NCBI GenBank assembly: GCA_000149225.2
Contig: CM000687.1
Span: 52,501-116,500 of the forward strand
Direction of reading: 5' to 3'
DNA: 64,000 nt
Source: Lachancea kluyveri NRRL Y-12651
Lineage: Eukaryota > Ascomycota > Saccharomycetes > Saccharomycetales > Saccharomycetaceae
The notes under the pieces are model-generated. The model had not been told where the DNA came from, made no database searches, and was given only the letters and a program-made list of their open reading frames with translations. A program made the position numbers and the translations under genes. The stretch's first letter is position 1. Every line of letters begins with the position of its first letter. Shown here piece after piece: positions 9,892 to 19,128 of the stretch.

Positions 9892-11187
9892 CTATTTTGA
9901 TTTCCATTTTGCAATATCATCTAGAATTGCCATTGCTTCGGGGTTTTCGCTCACCAGCTTGTAACACTTAGTCCTTTCCCTTTGAGACACAGTTGCGTTG
10001 GTATCTAGTTCGTCATCCAATTTATCCATTAACAAAATCCTCACTTTAGGGCCATTAATACCACGGGTCATTACACAGTCCTTTCTGAGCATTGAAATTA
10101 GTTTGATTACAGAGTCGTGATAAAGCGAGTTTTTAGAATTTTTCTTTGAATCGATTATTCCTCTTAACAACTCCAATATGGTGTCTAAAGATACGGTTTT
10201 TGAGCCTTTCAACAGGTGTTTGTTGAAGAATACCCTGCGTCGTGGATTTTGGGGATCTAAAACCACGGAAGCGTACTTATTGAATAGAGAAGTGTCGTGC
10301 ACACAGTTCTTTATAACTTTGTTATAAAAGATTTCATTATCTGTATCTGCTTCAACTGAAAACAAGTGTGAGTGGTCATAAAACCACATTTCTAAGAGTC
10401 TTCGCTGTGATGTCGGTTTCACCTTATAGTAAAGACTGAAGAAGTTTCCTATCGTATGCATATCGTTATCATAAAGCCAGTGGCACAAGAATTTGAAAGC
10501 AGCTGGATACTCCGTCCAGTTAGGCAGATGAAATTGCTGCGATTTGTTCAATTTCGAAAAAATCTCTTGAAACTCTATTTTCCAAGTATCATAGAAATAA
10601 CGAAGCGGAACCGAGTTCACGTCTGAAGTCTTTTCCTTTGCTAACAATGCCAGTTCTCTGCTCCAGTCACTTTTGTTATCGGCTGCAACATTGTTTAGAA
10701 CACCTTGGTAAAGATAGAATGAGTAAAACAGATGAAACAGGGACATTTTGGCATGTTGGGAGTTATATGTTGTTGATGTTTGGCTTTTTTCCAATATTAT
10801 TTCACATTCAGAATACTTTTTAAGGGGAGAAGAGTCACCCTGAAACTGCACTCTGTCACTATTTGTAGATTCTTGATCATGACTACCAACTAGTTGATCT
10901 TCTGGGACTGTAGCCATACTATTTTCTCTCGCCAATGTATTCACCTTTGTGTAAGTCATAAACGCAGCTAGTGTTATAAGGTTCGTAGTTACAAACATAA
11001 TATTCCCCGGGGCATTAAAGTATCTCCACAGGATCCTTCCGAAAGTTTTTGGCCGGTGACCACCTCTTACGATCAAATGTGCATTGGGTGATGTGGAGAA
11101 AAGATACTTCCTTTGTGGACAATTGGCGTACCACCTCAGGAAAATCGTCGATCCCTTTGACCTCCTGTGCCAAACAAATCGATACAT
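9892..11187 (-). CDS. PET494: mitochondrial translational activator of COX3 mRNA (Pet494)
   Basis: In S. cerevisiae Pet494 works with Pet54 and Pet122 at the inner membrane to promote translation of mitochondrial COX3 mRNA. The reading frame is open further upstream, but only from a GTG codon. The first ATG at 11187 gives MYRFVWHRRSKGSTIFLRWY, a basic, aromatic leader typical of mitochondrial import, and a 431-residue protein. A hydrophobic stretch near residue 75 (NIMFVTTNLITLAAFMTY) fits membrane association. Identification rests on its place between TRM112 and the YCR090C/AGA1 block (YNR045W), its length, and its mitochondrial character, since this family diverges fast. A Puf3-type motif follows the stop. 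Confidence 0.82.
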   Translation of the reverse strand: MYRFVWHRRSKGSTIFLRWYANCPQRKYLFSTSPNAHLIVRGGHRPKTFGRILWRYFNAPGNIMFVTTNLITLAAFMTYTKVNTLARENSMATVPEDQLVGSHDQESTNSDRVQFQGDSSPLKKYSECEIILEKSQTSTTYNSQHAKMSLFHLFYSFYLYQGVLNNVAADNKSDWSRELALLAKEKTSDVNSVPLRYFYDTWKIEFQEIFSKLNKSQQFHLPNWTEYPAAFKFLCHWLYDNDMHTIGNFFSLYYKVKPTSQRRLLEMWFYDHSHLFSVEADTDNEIFYNKVIKNCVHDTSLFNKYASVVLDPQNPRRRVFFNKHLLKGSKTVSLDTILELLRGIIDSKKNSKNSLYHDSVIKLISMLRKDCVMTRGINGPKVRILLMDKLDDELDTNATVSQRERTKCYKLVSENPEAMAILDDIAKWKSK

Positions 11188-11395
11188 TAGAGTCACGTCC
11201 AGCGACGATCTGATTAATCTTTTAGTAAAATAAATATTCCCCTCCCAGACCTTTACCTTTCTGTTCGGTGACCAAGTTGTAGATTCAAAAATTTTTCAAC
11301 ATACAAAAATCAGTGAGAAAAACGAGATATCCTTATATTTTTAAAAACGAGCAAACATACGAGATAACAATCTAAAAAGCTTATATTTGCCAGAA

Positions 11396-11956
11396 ATGCT
11401 TTTTTTAACTTGCATTGCCACGCTATCCGAAAATATTAAGTGTCTTTATCCAAAAGATGTCGAAAGTGATCCTGCAGAATATACCTTCGATATAACGTGC
11501 ACCAGTTGCAGAGAAGTAAACGACTCTAAGGTGAGTATTAACAGGTTTGAAAAGCACGAAATGGCTGGAAGTCGAGGTGAAGCCTCGTTTGTAATGAAGT
11601 GCAAATTTTGTAAAAATGATTGCTCTGTAACTTTGACTCGGACTGAGGAATCGCTATACAATTTAGATGAAGAATCTAATTTTGAATTGATCGAAAGAGC
11701 CAAGAGCCAAAGGAAAAAACAGGGATTGAAGAAATTCGATATAGAGCAAGCCGTATTATTATCTTTAGATTGCAGAGGCTGTGAAGTAGCTAATCTTAAT
11801 CCAGAGAATCTAGTTTTTATCGTTGAATTAATATCTGGCAAGAAAATGGAATGTGTTTTCGAAGACGGCGAAAATGAATGGTACGATTATGATGAAGACA
11901 CAGCAGAAGAAGTATCTGTTGTCGATATGAAGTTTGACGTTGTTGAAGGCAAGTAA
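11396..11956 (+). CDS. DUF866 (CXXC zinc-binding) protein, YCR090C ortholog
   Basis: A 186-residue protein of the DUF866 family, whose human member is CZIB. The function in yeast is not established. It has two CxxC zinc pairs, CTSC near residue 34 and CKFC near residue 70, with further cysteines (NDC, DCRGC), and a conserved IKCLYPKD near residue 18. The C-terminal 25 residues are strongly acidic. The frame is open back to a TTG at 11387, but the first ATG is at 11396, which I take as the start. It converges on the adhesin gene with 131 bases between stops and is divergent from PET494. The location equals YCR090C in the merged ancestral order. Confidence 0.88.
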   Translation: MLFLTCIATLSENIKCLYPKDVESDPAEYTFDITCTSCREVNDSKVSINRFEKHEMAGSRGEASFVMKCKFCKNDCSVTLTRTEESLYNLDEESNFELIERAKSQRKKQGLKKFDIEQAVLLSLDCRGCEVANLNPENLVFIVELISGKKMECVFEDGENEWYDYDEDTAEEVSVVDMKFDVVEGK

Positions 11957-12087
11957 AAAATAGTTGCTGGGTGGTTGTTACATGATTTAAATCGTTCATA
12001 TATCCATTTTTTTTACTCAAGTTCTATTTAAAGAATTACTAAAAGAAGCTTTTAAATATTGCTTTTTGTGGTGATAAAATATCCGCT

Positions 12088-15000
12088 TTAAACTAATGCC
12101 ATCATCAGTATCATACCCATCAGTCCACTGAATGTGTTTTTATTGACAGAACCAGAACCTTGGTAGGTAGTAATTAATGGCGTGGTAGCCCAGGATGATG
12201 CAGCAACTGAAGATGAAGCTGTTTCTGGCTCCTGGTGAATAGATGGTTCATCAGTTACACTCGAGCCTGGTGATTCGGTGGGCGAGGATATTTGTGTAGT
12301 GCTTACTGTTGGTGTGGCAACTATTGAGATTCGGCTACTAATAGTGATAGTAGTGACAGTTGGAACAACACTGAAAGTGTTGCTTACGGTAGTAATTTCT
12401 TCGCCGTTACTTTTAGTGGCTCTAATTGTTGTAGGGACTAAAGTTGTAACAGTAAAAGTAGAAAAAGTCTCATACGTTGTGTCTTGAACGGTAGTGACTG
12501 GAACCTGGGTGGTTGCGGAGTACGTTTCCAATGTTGTGGCTGATGCGAGTGTAGTAGGTGTAACCGAAGACATGTCGAGGTTGTTAGTTGTTGGTGTTTC
12601 AACAAAAGCACTGGTATATTCGGAGGTCGCATCACATGATTTACCCTCACATGTTGTAGTAAAAGAGGTAGGTGTGGTGTTTTCAGTCATGGCTTTAGTA
12701 AAAGTGGAACACGACCCATCGCTGCCAGTGCATGTAGGAACAGTGTCAGAGACATTTGTAACAACATCATTTGAAGAAGCAGAGCTTGGTGTAACATGGG
12801 ACGAGGAAGCAGAGCTTGGCGTAACATGGGAAGAGGAAGCAGAGCTTGGTGTAGCATGGGACGAGGAAGCAGAGCTTGGTGTGGCATGGAACGAGGAAGC
12901 AGAGCTTGAAGTAACATGGGAAGAGGAAGCAGAGCTTGGTGTAGCATGGGACGAGGAAGCAGAGCTTGGTGTGGCATGGAACGAGGAAGCAGAGCTTGAA
13001 GTAACATGGGAAGAGGAAGCAGAGCTTGGTGTGGCAACACTTGAGTCGGTGACGCTGCTAGAACTTTCTTTAGCATCAATAGTGGACGTACTAGACAATG
13101 GACACCATGTAGTGTATTCGGTGACAATTCCATTTTCGGTAGTGGTGATTGTAGATAAAACAGAAGAAGTTGTCTCAGACTGAGTGATAGCTTGAGTAGA
13201 TGATGAATACAAGATAGTGGATGTGGGGGTAACTTCAGATTGTGTGGTTGATTCAAATCCAGAAGCAGTAACTGATGAAGTAGAAACAATCTCCTGTTGC
13301 GAGCTATCTTTAGTAGACGAGGCAAAAGAGACCACGAGTGAAGAGCCGATATTAGTTTCTTTATTCGTGGTGGATACAGAAGATGGAACTGTCGAACTGT
13401 CGTCACTGATAGTTACAGTTACTAGAGTGGAGCTGCAAACATTTTCTGAACAGACTTTAGTTGACAAAACGGTTGTATGGCGAGAGGATGTTGTCTTGGT
13501 TGCAATAGATGTGACTGGACACCAAGTAGTGTATTCAGTGACAACACCATTTTCAGTTGCTGTAACGGTCGACGGGGTAGCATAAGAGGTACCGTATGTA
13601 GTGGAGCCCTTAGCGTTCACAGAGGAGTAGGTAGCAATCGAGGTAGGTACAGAAACTTCAGAGTTCAGAGTATATTCAGAAGAAACGTACGTAAACGTGT
13701 CTTGGTCAGAACTGGTCAAGATTTCGGTATAACAGAGACCAGACGTGCATGACTTGCCAGAGTAAATGTCCGTGCTTTGCCAATTAGTCCGAGAAGTTTC
13801 TGACTCGAAAGACACAGTGGAGCTGTCTGATAATTCACAATTCCCAACCTCGCAAGATGTGACGGAAACGCCTGAGTTTGAAGAAATGCTCGTAGTATAA
13901 CTCATTTTGCTAGCAGATGCAATACTTGTACTGCTGTGCTCTCCCGAAGAAAGAGCTTCCGTAGGAGAAGTGGGTTGAGTATGAGAAGCCGCATTGGATT
14001 GAGCGGTAGTGTCAGAAGTTAGTGGGCACCATGTAGTATATTCTGTAACAACACCATTCTCAGTTGTGGTAATGGTAGATAGAACTACTTTGCCACTACT
14101 AACGGTGGGGTTACCGCTACTAACTTTCGGGTTGCCACTTTCATAATTTGTACTATAGTAAGTGGCTGGAGTATCATAAGAATGCGAGTGAATGGAGGCA
14201 GAAGAAACAGCAGAAGACTGCACATCACTAACTATAGGGGCAAGAGTTTCTGGATTAACAGCAGAAGTGGTACTCTCGACACAGTCAACCCCTGTACAGG
14301 CAATGGAAGGCAGTTCCGAGGTAAATTCTTGACTAGCAGTGCTTTGAGTGGATGCAGTTTCTTTATCAAAGGTGGACGCAGAAGCATCAGTTAGAGGGCA
14401 CCAGGTTGTATATTCCGTAACGACATCGTTGATAGTAACGGTAGCAATAGAAACTAGAGCAGGTGATGTGGTAATTGTGGAAGAGCCTTGGTCATCTGTA
14501 GTTGCCAAAGTAACACTGGTAGTCATATCCAACAGAGTAGAAACAGGTGTTGATGCTGGGGGTCCGGTTGTAGTTGCGTCATGTTTAGAAGGGATGGCAG
14601 TACTAGTTTCATGAACAGAAGCAGTATGGCCAGATTCCTCGAGAGCAGTAGCGACATAGGTGTTTGAGTTGCCAGCAGCGGTATCACTTACTACAACAAG
14701 CCCAGAGGAAGTGATCCCAGTAGACTGGGCAGTAGCCAAGTCTAAGTTACTGGTGAAAAAACTTATGGAGCTCACTTCAAAAGATGTTTCAGTGTCCATT
14801 TCTGCACTAGTACTGTATCCTTCTGGTTCTATAGTAGCCGAATCTACAAACGTAGAGCCCGCTAAATCTCTAGAACTAGTTTCCACCTTGATAGTTTCAG
14901 AAGCGGAGGAGCCGGTGTGCTTCCTCGTGCAAGTTGGACACACAGTAGAGGTATAAGTGGATTCAAAAGTGATGTAGATCAAACTCTCTTGCCCGTAGTT

Positions 15001-15438
15001 ATCAGTTGAGGTGGAAGTAGTAGTTCCGGAGATTACACCTGTCATAACAGCACTAGCAGATGTATAGGAAGAAGTAGATGGGTATTGAGTTGAAACCTGA
15101 TCTGCTGTAAGAGAAAGCTCGGTGATAGAGTAAGCTTCAGAACTGGCGGCTAAAGAAAGCGAATCAGCATCAGAAGTCAAAGGGCACCAAGTAGTGTATG
15201 TTGTTATAACATCATTGATAGTAACGGTGGCTAAAGATACCAAGGCCTCAGAGGTCGTTACCGATGCAAATCCAGAGTTATCGGTGGAAGTTAAAGTTAC
15301 CAACGTTGTAGAAGGGGACGTTGAAATTATTTCATCTGAACTGGTATAGATATCTGAGGTTGTGATATTAGGGTAATATGCGCTAGCAGAAGCAAATGCT
15401 ACAAAAGCACCCACACTCACAATGTTCGTTATTCTCAT
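12088..15438 (-). CDS. AGA1: mating agglutinin, Aga1/Fig2-type GPI cell-wall adhesin
   Basis: A Ser/Thr-rich mucin-like wall protein (1116 residues from the ATG at 15438; the longer open frame begins at GTG). The N-terminus MRITNIVSVGAFVAFASASA is a signal peptide. The C-terminus, after a small-residue stretch (GSGSVN), ends in a hydrophobic tail (FSGLMGMILMMALV), a GPI-attachment signal. Five copies of a module with core EYTTWCPLT occur, separated by paired-cysteine segments such as CEVGNC, CTSGLC and CSENVC. The module is typical of Aga1 and Fig2, and its cysteines help hold partners on the wall. A 30-nt tandem repeat lies near the C-terminus. S. cerevisiae has the duplicate pair AGA1 (YNR044W) and FIG2 (YCR089W), and this single gene is orthologous to both. 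The promoter has three perfect pheromone response elements. Confidence 0.9.
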   Translation of the reverse strand: MRITNIVSVGAFVAFASASAYYPNITTSDIYTSSDEIISTSPSTTLVTLTSTDNSGFASVTTSEALVSLATVTINDVITTYTTWCPLTSDADSLSLAASSEAYSITELSLTADQVSTQYPSTSSYTSASAVMTGVISGTTTSTSTDNYGQESLIYITFESTYTSTVCPTCTRKHTGSSASETIKVETSSRDLAGSTFVDSATIEPEGYSTSAEMDTETSFEVSSISFFTSNLDLATAQSTGITSSGLVVVSDTAAGNSNTYVATALEESGHTASVHETSTAIPSKHDATTTGPPASTPVSTLLDMTTSVTLATTDDQGSSTITTSPALVSIATVTINDVVTEYTTWCPLTDASASTFDKETASTQSTASQEFTSELPSIACTGVDCVESTTSAVNPETLAPIVSDVQSSAVSSASIHSHSYDTPATYYSTNYESGNPKVSSGNPTVSSGKVVLSTITTTENGVVTEYTTWCPLTSDTTAQSNAASHTQPTSPTEALSSGEHSSTSIASASKMSYTTSISSNSGVSVTSCEVGNCELSDSSTVSFESETSRTNWQSTDIYSGKSCTSGLCYTEILTSSDQDTFTYVSSEYTLNSEVSVPTSIATYSSVNAKGSTTYGTSYATPSTVTATENGVVTEYTTWCPVTSIATKTTSSRHTTVLSTKVCSENVCSSTLVTVTISDDSSTVPSSVSTTNKETNIGSSLVVSFASSTKDSSQQEIVSTSSVTASGFESTTQSEVTPTSTILYSSSTQAITQSETTSSVLSTITTTENGIVTEYTTWCPLSSTSTIDAKESSSSVTDSSVATPSSASSSHVTSSSASSFHATPSSASSSHATPSSASSSHVTSSSASSFHATPSSASSSHATPSSASSSHVTPSSASSSHVTPSSASSNDVVTNVSDTVPTCTGSDGSCSTFTKAMTENTTPTSFTTTCEGKSCDATSEYTSAFVETPTTNNLDMSSVTPTTLASATTLETYSATTQVPVTTVQDTTYETFSTFTVTTLVPTTIRATKSNGEEITTVSNTFSVVPTVTTITISSRISIVATPTVSTTQISSPTESPGSSVTDEPSIHQEPETASSSVAASSWATTPLITTYQGSGSVNKNTFSGLMGMILMMALV
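12771..13036 (-). repeat. 30-nt tandem repeat in the adhesin gene
   Basis: About eight to nine units of 30 nt encoding ten residues of the type PSSASSSHAT. Two near-identical 90-nt blocks of three units (HVT, FHAT, HAT variants) are visible, so the array grew partly by duplicating three units at a time. It encodes a glycosylated Ser/Thr stalk. Confidence 0.9.
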
Positions 15439-15925
15439 CGTTGTTTTGTGTACAAAATAATGGAACACAAGGCTACACTCCTAACCCAGAAGTGGTGACC
15501 TTGAGAGGAAAAACACACATATATTTATACTAGCTTGGAGTATAAAGGTTTCATGTCTTCATGTTCATTGGCCTTGATACAGGAGTTGGCAAAAACGCTT
15601 GTCTAAAAGTTGAAACATAGCTTGCATATACGAAGACATTTAGTAGTTGAGTCCACAGATATTCCAGAACAGCACATTATTACCCAGATATACTTGGCAG
15701 TGTGCCTTTGGATCACACTCATCTCTGGCACAACTCCATTTTAGGATTGTTTCAGATCTGTCCCAGGGCAATCTCACTATGAGACGTTACATGTATGTTT
15801 CAAGATTACCGAGGAAAAAAATAAGAATAAAACAAAAAGTAAAAATTTTATAGGCTATTTAGTTTTTTTTTTTTTTTGTCCAATACATAAGAGACCAAAA
15901 TCTCTGAGATCAAAACGGGACTTGT
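15439..15925 (-). promoter_or_regulatory. adhesin promoter with three pheromone response elements
   Basis: The 487 bases between ABP1 and the adhesin hold three perfect Ste12 sites (TGAAACA): 15611-15617 on the plus strand, and 15748-15754 and 15796-15802 on the minus strand. A one-base variant (minus-strand TGAAACC) lies at 15547-15553, and an AT-rich TATA-like stretch near 15517-15530. This is the arrangement of a pheromone-induced mating gene. The ABP1 3' UTR shares this space. Confidence 0.75.
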
Positions 15926-17836
15926 CTACTGGGCCAGTTCGACGTAATTACTTGGGAACAGGCCCTTTTCACCAGTCTTCTCAAGCTCGCCTAACCACCA
16001 GTCATCATCGACGAACTCGATGTTGATGATTTTGTCCCCTTCGGTGAAGGTCAACTCATTTTCTTCACCAGCCTCGTAATCGTACTCAGCTACAGCAGAT
16101 GGACTATGTGTTTCCTTCTCTTTAGCCTCTGGAGAGGACCTTCTTGGTGGGGGTGGAGGTGGGAAGGAGGAGGTTTGAGCTTCTCTGGCTGGTGGAGCAT
16201 CGTCCTCCTTCTTTGGTGCAGTAGAAGCCGGTGGTTTTTCTGGTTCTGCCGATCTTCTGGATGGTAAAGATGGAGGTTCTTCCTCTACTTCCTCTTCTTC
16301 CTTAGCTTCAGGTTCAGTTCTCCTAGTAGGTAAAGATGGTGGTACGGCAGCCTCGGTACTCGAATGTCTATGGTCATCACCGTCATCATCATCCCAGTCA
16401 TCTTCGGCACTATCACTTCCAGCTTCCTCTTCATCTAATTCACTGTGCAATCCTGGTAGTGGCGTACCAAACTGTTTCAAATTACTTGGAGCAGTAGGCT
16501 GTTCACGATCAACGGGTGATGGCTGAGCAAAAACCTTAGGCTTGATAATCGATGGCTCATTAGCAGACATTTTTTCAAATTTGGATTTAATATCTTCAAC
16601 TTCTTTGTGTTCTTGTTCCTTTTCCTCCTCTTCCTCCTCTTCCTCCTCTTCTTTTTCTTGCTCCAACTCCTGTTTTTGTTTTTGTTCTTGGTTTCCTGGC
16701 TGTGATTTCGAGGTTTGTCCTTGCTCCTTTTGTTTCTTTTCAGCCCATAGTTGGGCAGGAGATTTTTCTGTTCTAAATCCCTTAATCACTAAATCATCGC
16801 TGGTCTTAGGAATCTCTTTAGTTGGTGCTTTAGTACCTAAAAACTTGGATAACTCAGCGTCCCTCTTTAGCCTAGATTCCTGTTTCAGTTTTTCTATGTC
16901 GTCCTGAGGGTTAATTCTTGCACCTGTGGGCTCCGAAGAAACAACGTTGACTAAACGGGGATCAGTTTTAGCAGTTTCTTCTGCTATGATTTTCTGCAAG
17001 TCAATTTTGCCCACAGGCTTCCAAGAGGATTGGTTTGGTTTTAGTGGCTTAGACCGAAAGTCACGTTCCTCGAGTTCCGGTTCATCCCAGTCATTATCAT
17101 CATCATCATTGTCATCACCATTGTAAGACTTCTTGTGCTGCAAAGAATTAGCGGTTGGAGTCGCAGTCACAGTCGCAGTCGCAGTTGCAGTAGGCGCTGG
17201 AGATGTAGCCCTTGGAGCCGGAGCCGGAGCCGGTTTCGCAGGTGTAGATTTTGGGGCTTGAGTTATGGTTGGCTTTGTGGACTCGACTACTGGAGTTGGA
17301 GAAGAGGCCTTTCTTGGTGCTTCAGTCTTAGCAGCCGGTTTTGCAACAGGTACAGGTGCTGGCTTGGGCTTTGGTGCTGAAGAGGTCTTGGTGGCCTGTT
17401 GGATTGAGTAACGTGCGCCTGCAGCATTACTGATTTTCATTAGTAATTCCTTTTCATCCAAATCATCCTCATCCCTAGCAGTTACCTGAACATGGTAGCC
17501 TCTCAACACTTGGTTAGCCACAGCCCCAAAATTAGAAGCAAATGACGCTCTAGTTTTTAATGGAGCAGAGTCAGGGCACCAGCCAATTAAAATAAGTTTC
17601 TCAACGTCTGAACCTGGTGGACAAACACGAGCCAGACCATACTGAACTTTAGTATCATCAAACTCCTGTAAAAACTCAGAAAAATCGCTACCCGTAAATT
17701 CAGGAATGTACTCTTTCCTATTATTCGGAGAGATAATCAACCAGGTGGTATCAGGGTCGTTGCCTCTGACGACGTTAAGGTATGCCTGCTCAATTTCACG
17801 AGAGTGTGTAGTATAGTCAATTGGTTCCAAAGCCAT
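15926..17836 (-). CDS. ABP1: actin-binding protein Abp1
   Basis: A cortical actin patch protein linking actin, Arp2/3 activation and endocytosis (636 residues; about 592 in S. cerevisiae). The N-terminus (residues 1-140, MALEPIDYTTHSREIEQAYL) is an ADF-homology domain. A long low-complexity middle is rich in Pro, Ala and Thr. Two acidic tryptophan motifs (DDNDWDEPE near residue 245 and SAEDDWDDDD near 480) resemble the Arp2/3-binding A1 and A2 motifs. A polyglutamate run sits near 395. Proline motifs (FPPPPPPRR near 562) precede the C-terminal SH3 domain (residues 580-636, with AEYDYEAGEENELTF, DDDWWLGE and GLFPSNYVEL). It matches YCR088W in place and strand. Confidence 0.97.
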   Translation of the reverse strand: MALEPIDYTTHSREIEQAYLNVVRGNDPDTTWLIISPNNRKEYIPEFTGSDFSEFLQEFDDTKVQYGLARVCPPGSDVEKLILIGWCPDSAPLKTRASFASNFGAVANQVLRGYHVQVTARDEDDLDEKELLMKISNAAGARYSIQQATKTSSAPKPKPAPVPVAKPAAKTEAPRKASSPTPVVESTKPTITQAPKSTPAKPAPAPAPRATSPAPTATATATVTATPTANSLQHKKSYNGDDNDDDDNDWDEPELEERDFRSKPLKPNQSSWKPVGKIDLQKIIAEETAKTDPRLVNVVSSEPTGARINPQDDIEKLKQESRLKRDAELSKFLGTKAPTKEIPKTSDDLVIKGFRTEKSPAQLWAEKKQKEQGQTSKSQPGNQEQKQKQELEQEKEEEEEEEEEEKEQEHKEVEDIKSKFEKMSANEPSIIKPKVFAQPSPVDREQPTAPSNLKQFGTPLPGLHSELDEEEAGSDSAEDDWDDDDGDDHRHSSTEAAVPPSLPTRRTEPEAKEEEEVEEEPPSLPSRRSAEPEKPPASTAPKKEDDAPPAREAQTSSFPPPPPPRRSSPEAKEKETHSPSAVAEYDYEAGEENELTFTEGDKIINIEFVDDDWWLGELEKTGEKGLFPSNYVELAQ

Positions 17837-18101
17837 TGGTTTTTTAATAAAAGTGACTGAGATAGTTATCGATCTTTATTTGATATACGTACGACTCTTA
17901 AAGGAAGCCCCTTTTCTCGACACCATAAGATCACGGAAAAATAGTCACATACTACGAGAATCACGTGGCATTTTTTTTTTTTTTTTTTTTTTTCTTTCTC
18001 TTTTCTTTTTCTGTCGAGCATTAATTAAAAGATTTAGTCTCGAGGAAGCGATGAGCATCAACATATAGTCACAACCAGACAGAAAAAGATACGTGCATAC
18101 A
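17837..18101. promoter_or_regulatory. ABP1 / YCR087C-A-type gene divergent promoter
   Basis: A 265-bp bidirectional promoter. It holds an E-box TCACGTG (17961-17967), a T tract of about 23 bases (17971-17993), and a perfect PAC core GCGATGAG (18048-18055) 46 bases before the rightward gene. The PAC box points to ribosome-biogenesis control of that gene. Confidence 0.55.
18048..18055 (+). promoter_or_regulatory. PAC box (GCGATGAG)
   Basis: Exact core of the polymerase A and C box, bound by Dot6 and Tod6 and enriched in ribosome-biogenesis promoters. It lies 46 bases upstream of the LYAR-type zinc protein start at 18102. Confidence 0.55.
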
Positions 18102-18569
18102 ATGGTTACTTTCAACTGTGAAGTTTGCAACGAAACAGTTCCTAAGAAGAAGACTGAACAACACTACTATCGCTGTCCGGATGCCTACTACACTTGCATT
18201 GACTGCAGCACCACTTTTGATGATGGTGTTAGTTACAAGAAGCACATTCAGTGCATAAGCGAAGATGAAAAATATCAAAAGGCATTGTATAAAGGGAAGA
18301 AGAACCAAAATAATAAACAGCAACCGCAACAGCAACCGCAACAACAACAACAACAGCAACAGCAACAGCAACAGCTTAAAGAGAAGACTCCGGAAACAAA
18401 GTCTCCAAAGCCTAAGAAAGTTGAAGCTAAGAAAAATGGAAAGGTTACTTTGAAAAAGGGAGAGAACCTGTACAAAATCATGAAGTCCATCAAGAACAAG
18501 GATACCAAGAAGGATCTATTGAAGAGACTGATCGTCAACGACGATGGTTATCTAGTTCTGAAGGATTAA
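18102..18569 (+). CDS. LYAR-type zinc finger protein, YCR087C-A ortholog
   Basis: A 155-residue basic protein of the LYAR/C2HC zinc finger type. The S. cerevisiae relative YCR087C-A (about 153 residues) is nucleolar and of unknown molecular function. The N-terminus has MVTFNCEVCNETV with paired fingers (CEVC..HYYRC and CIDC..HIQC) in residues 6-55. A polyglutamine tract follows (nt 18319-18374), then a Lys-rich C-terminal half ending in a short conserved helix. The frame is open back to a GTG at 18093, and the ATG at 18102 gives the conserved start. Its stop is only 22 bp from the convergent CSM1 stop. The PAC box upstream supports a ribosome-biogenesis role. Confidence 0.9.
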   Translation: MVTFNCEVCNETVPKKKTEQHYYRCPDAYYTCIDCSTTFDDGVSYKKHIQCISEDEKYQKALYKGKKNQNNKQQPQQQPQQQQQQQQQQQQLKEKTPETKSPKPKKVEAKKNGKVTLKKGENLYKIMKSIKNKDTKKDLLKRLIVNDDGYLVLKD

Positions 18570-18591
18570 ACCTACGTAGTATTTGAGCTCA

Positions 18592-19128
18592 TTAATCACT
18601 ACTATTTTTACACAAGCATTTAGATAGTTTATTGTAAAACTGGTTGAGAGACTTTAGCGGGAAACTCAACGTATCAAACATATAACTGGGAAGTTGTTTC
18701 TGGAGCTGCTGTAACTCTTGAGAGGATCTCTGTTTCAATAGCGGAACGTATAGTACCTCTGTTTCCGAAGCTTCGCCTTTTACAAAGCCTAATTTGTAAT
18801 CCATGACCCCATATCTGTTGCCCTGCGAGGTATCAAACCATAGTCCTGCCTCGTCCTCGTAAGATTTGTGGACCCGCACGCCACAGAGATGCTCGAACAG
18901 ATCCCGAACAATGTCTATTTCCTCTACAATCGAGACCTGCTTTTTTACCAGGGAGTCGTGCTTCGTCTGTAAAGCTTCTAGTTGTTGTTTTAATGTATCG
19001 ATTTCTTGCTGCTTGTTGTCGACTTTCTGCGACAGTAAAGAGTTTTCGTGTACCAGTTTTGATACCAGTAGATCTGCATTGTCAAGTCTACTCTGGACGG
19101 AGCTTTTATATTGCGTGAGAGAATCCAT
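18592..19128 (-). CDS. CSM1: monopolin subunit Csm1
   Basis: Csm1 and Lrs4 form the V-shaped monopolin complex that clamps sister kinetochores in meiosis I and holds rDNA and cohibin at the nuclear periphery. The protein has 178 residues (about 190 in S. cerevisiae). Residues 1-75 form a coiled coil (heptad-like LVSKLVHENSLLSQKV onward). The remaining globular RWD-like domain contains FEHLCGVRVHKSYEDEAGLWFD and the C-terminal SLPLKS-like helix (SFPLKSLNQFYNKL). The start ATG at 19128 gives MDSLTQYKSSVQSRL. It is divergent from TUP1 over 226 bp and in the YCR086W position. Confidence 0.92.
   Translation of the reverse strand: MDSLTQYKSSVQSRLDNADLLVSKLVHENSLLSQKVDNKQQEIDTLKQQLEALQTKHDSLVKKQVSIVEEIDIVRDLFEHLCGVRVHKSYEDEAGLWFDTSQGNRYGVMDYKLGFVKGEASETEVLYVPLLKQRSSQELQQLQKQLPSYMFDTLSFPLKSLNQFYNKLSKCLCKNSSD

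Noticed and set aside
12494-13406. Long antisense and alternate frames within the adhesin gene
   Set aside because: They arise because the 30-nt repeat keeps all frames open. Their products are repeat artefacts.
14098-14128. Two TACTAAC-like branch points on the plus strand
   Set aside because: They lie inside adhesin coding sequence on the opposite strand, with no plus-strand gene to splice.
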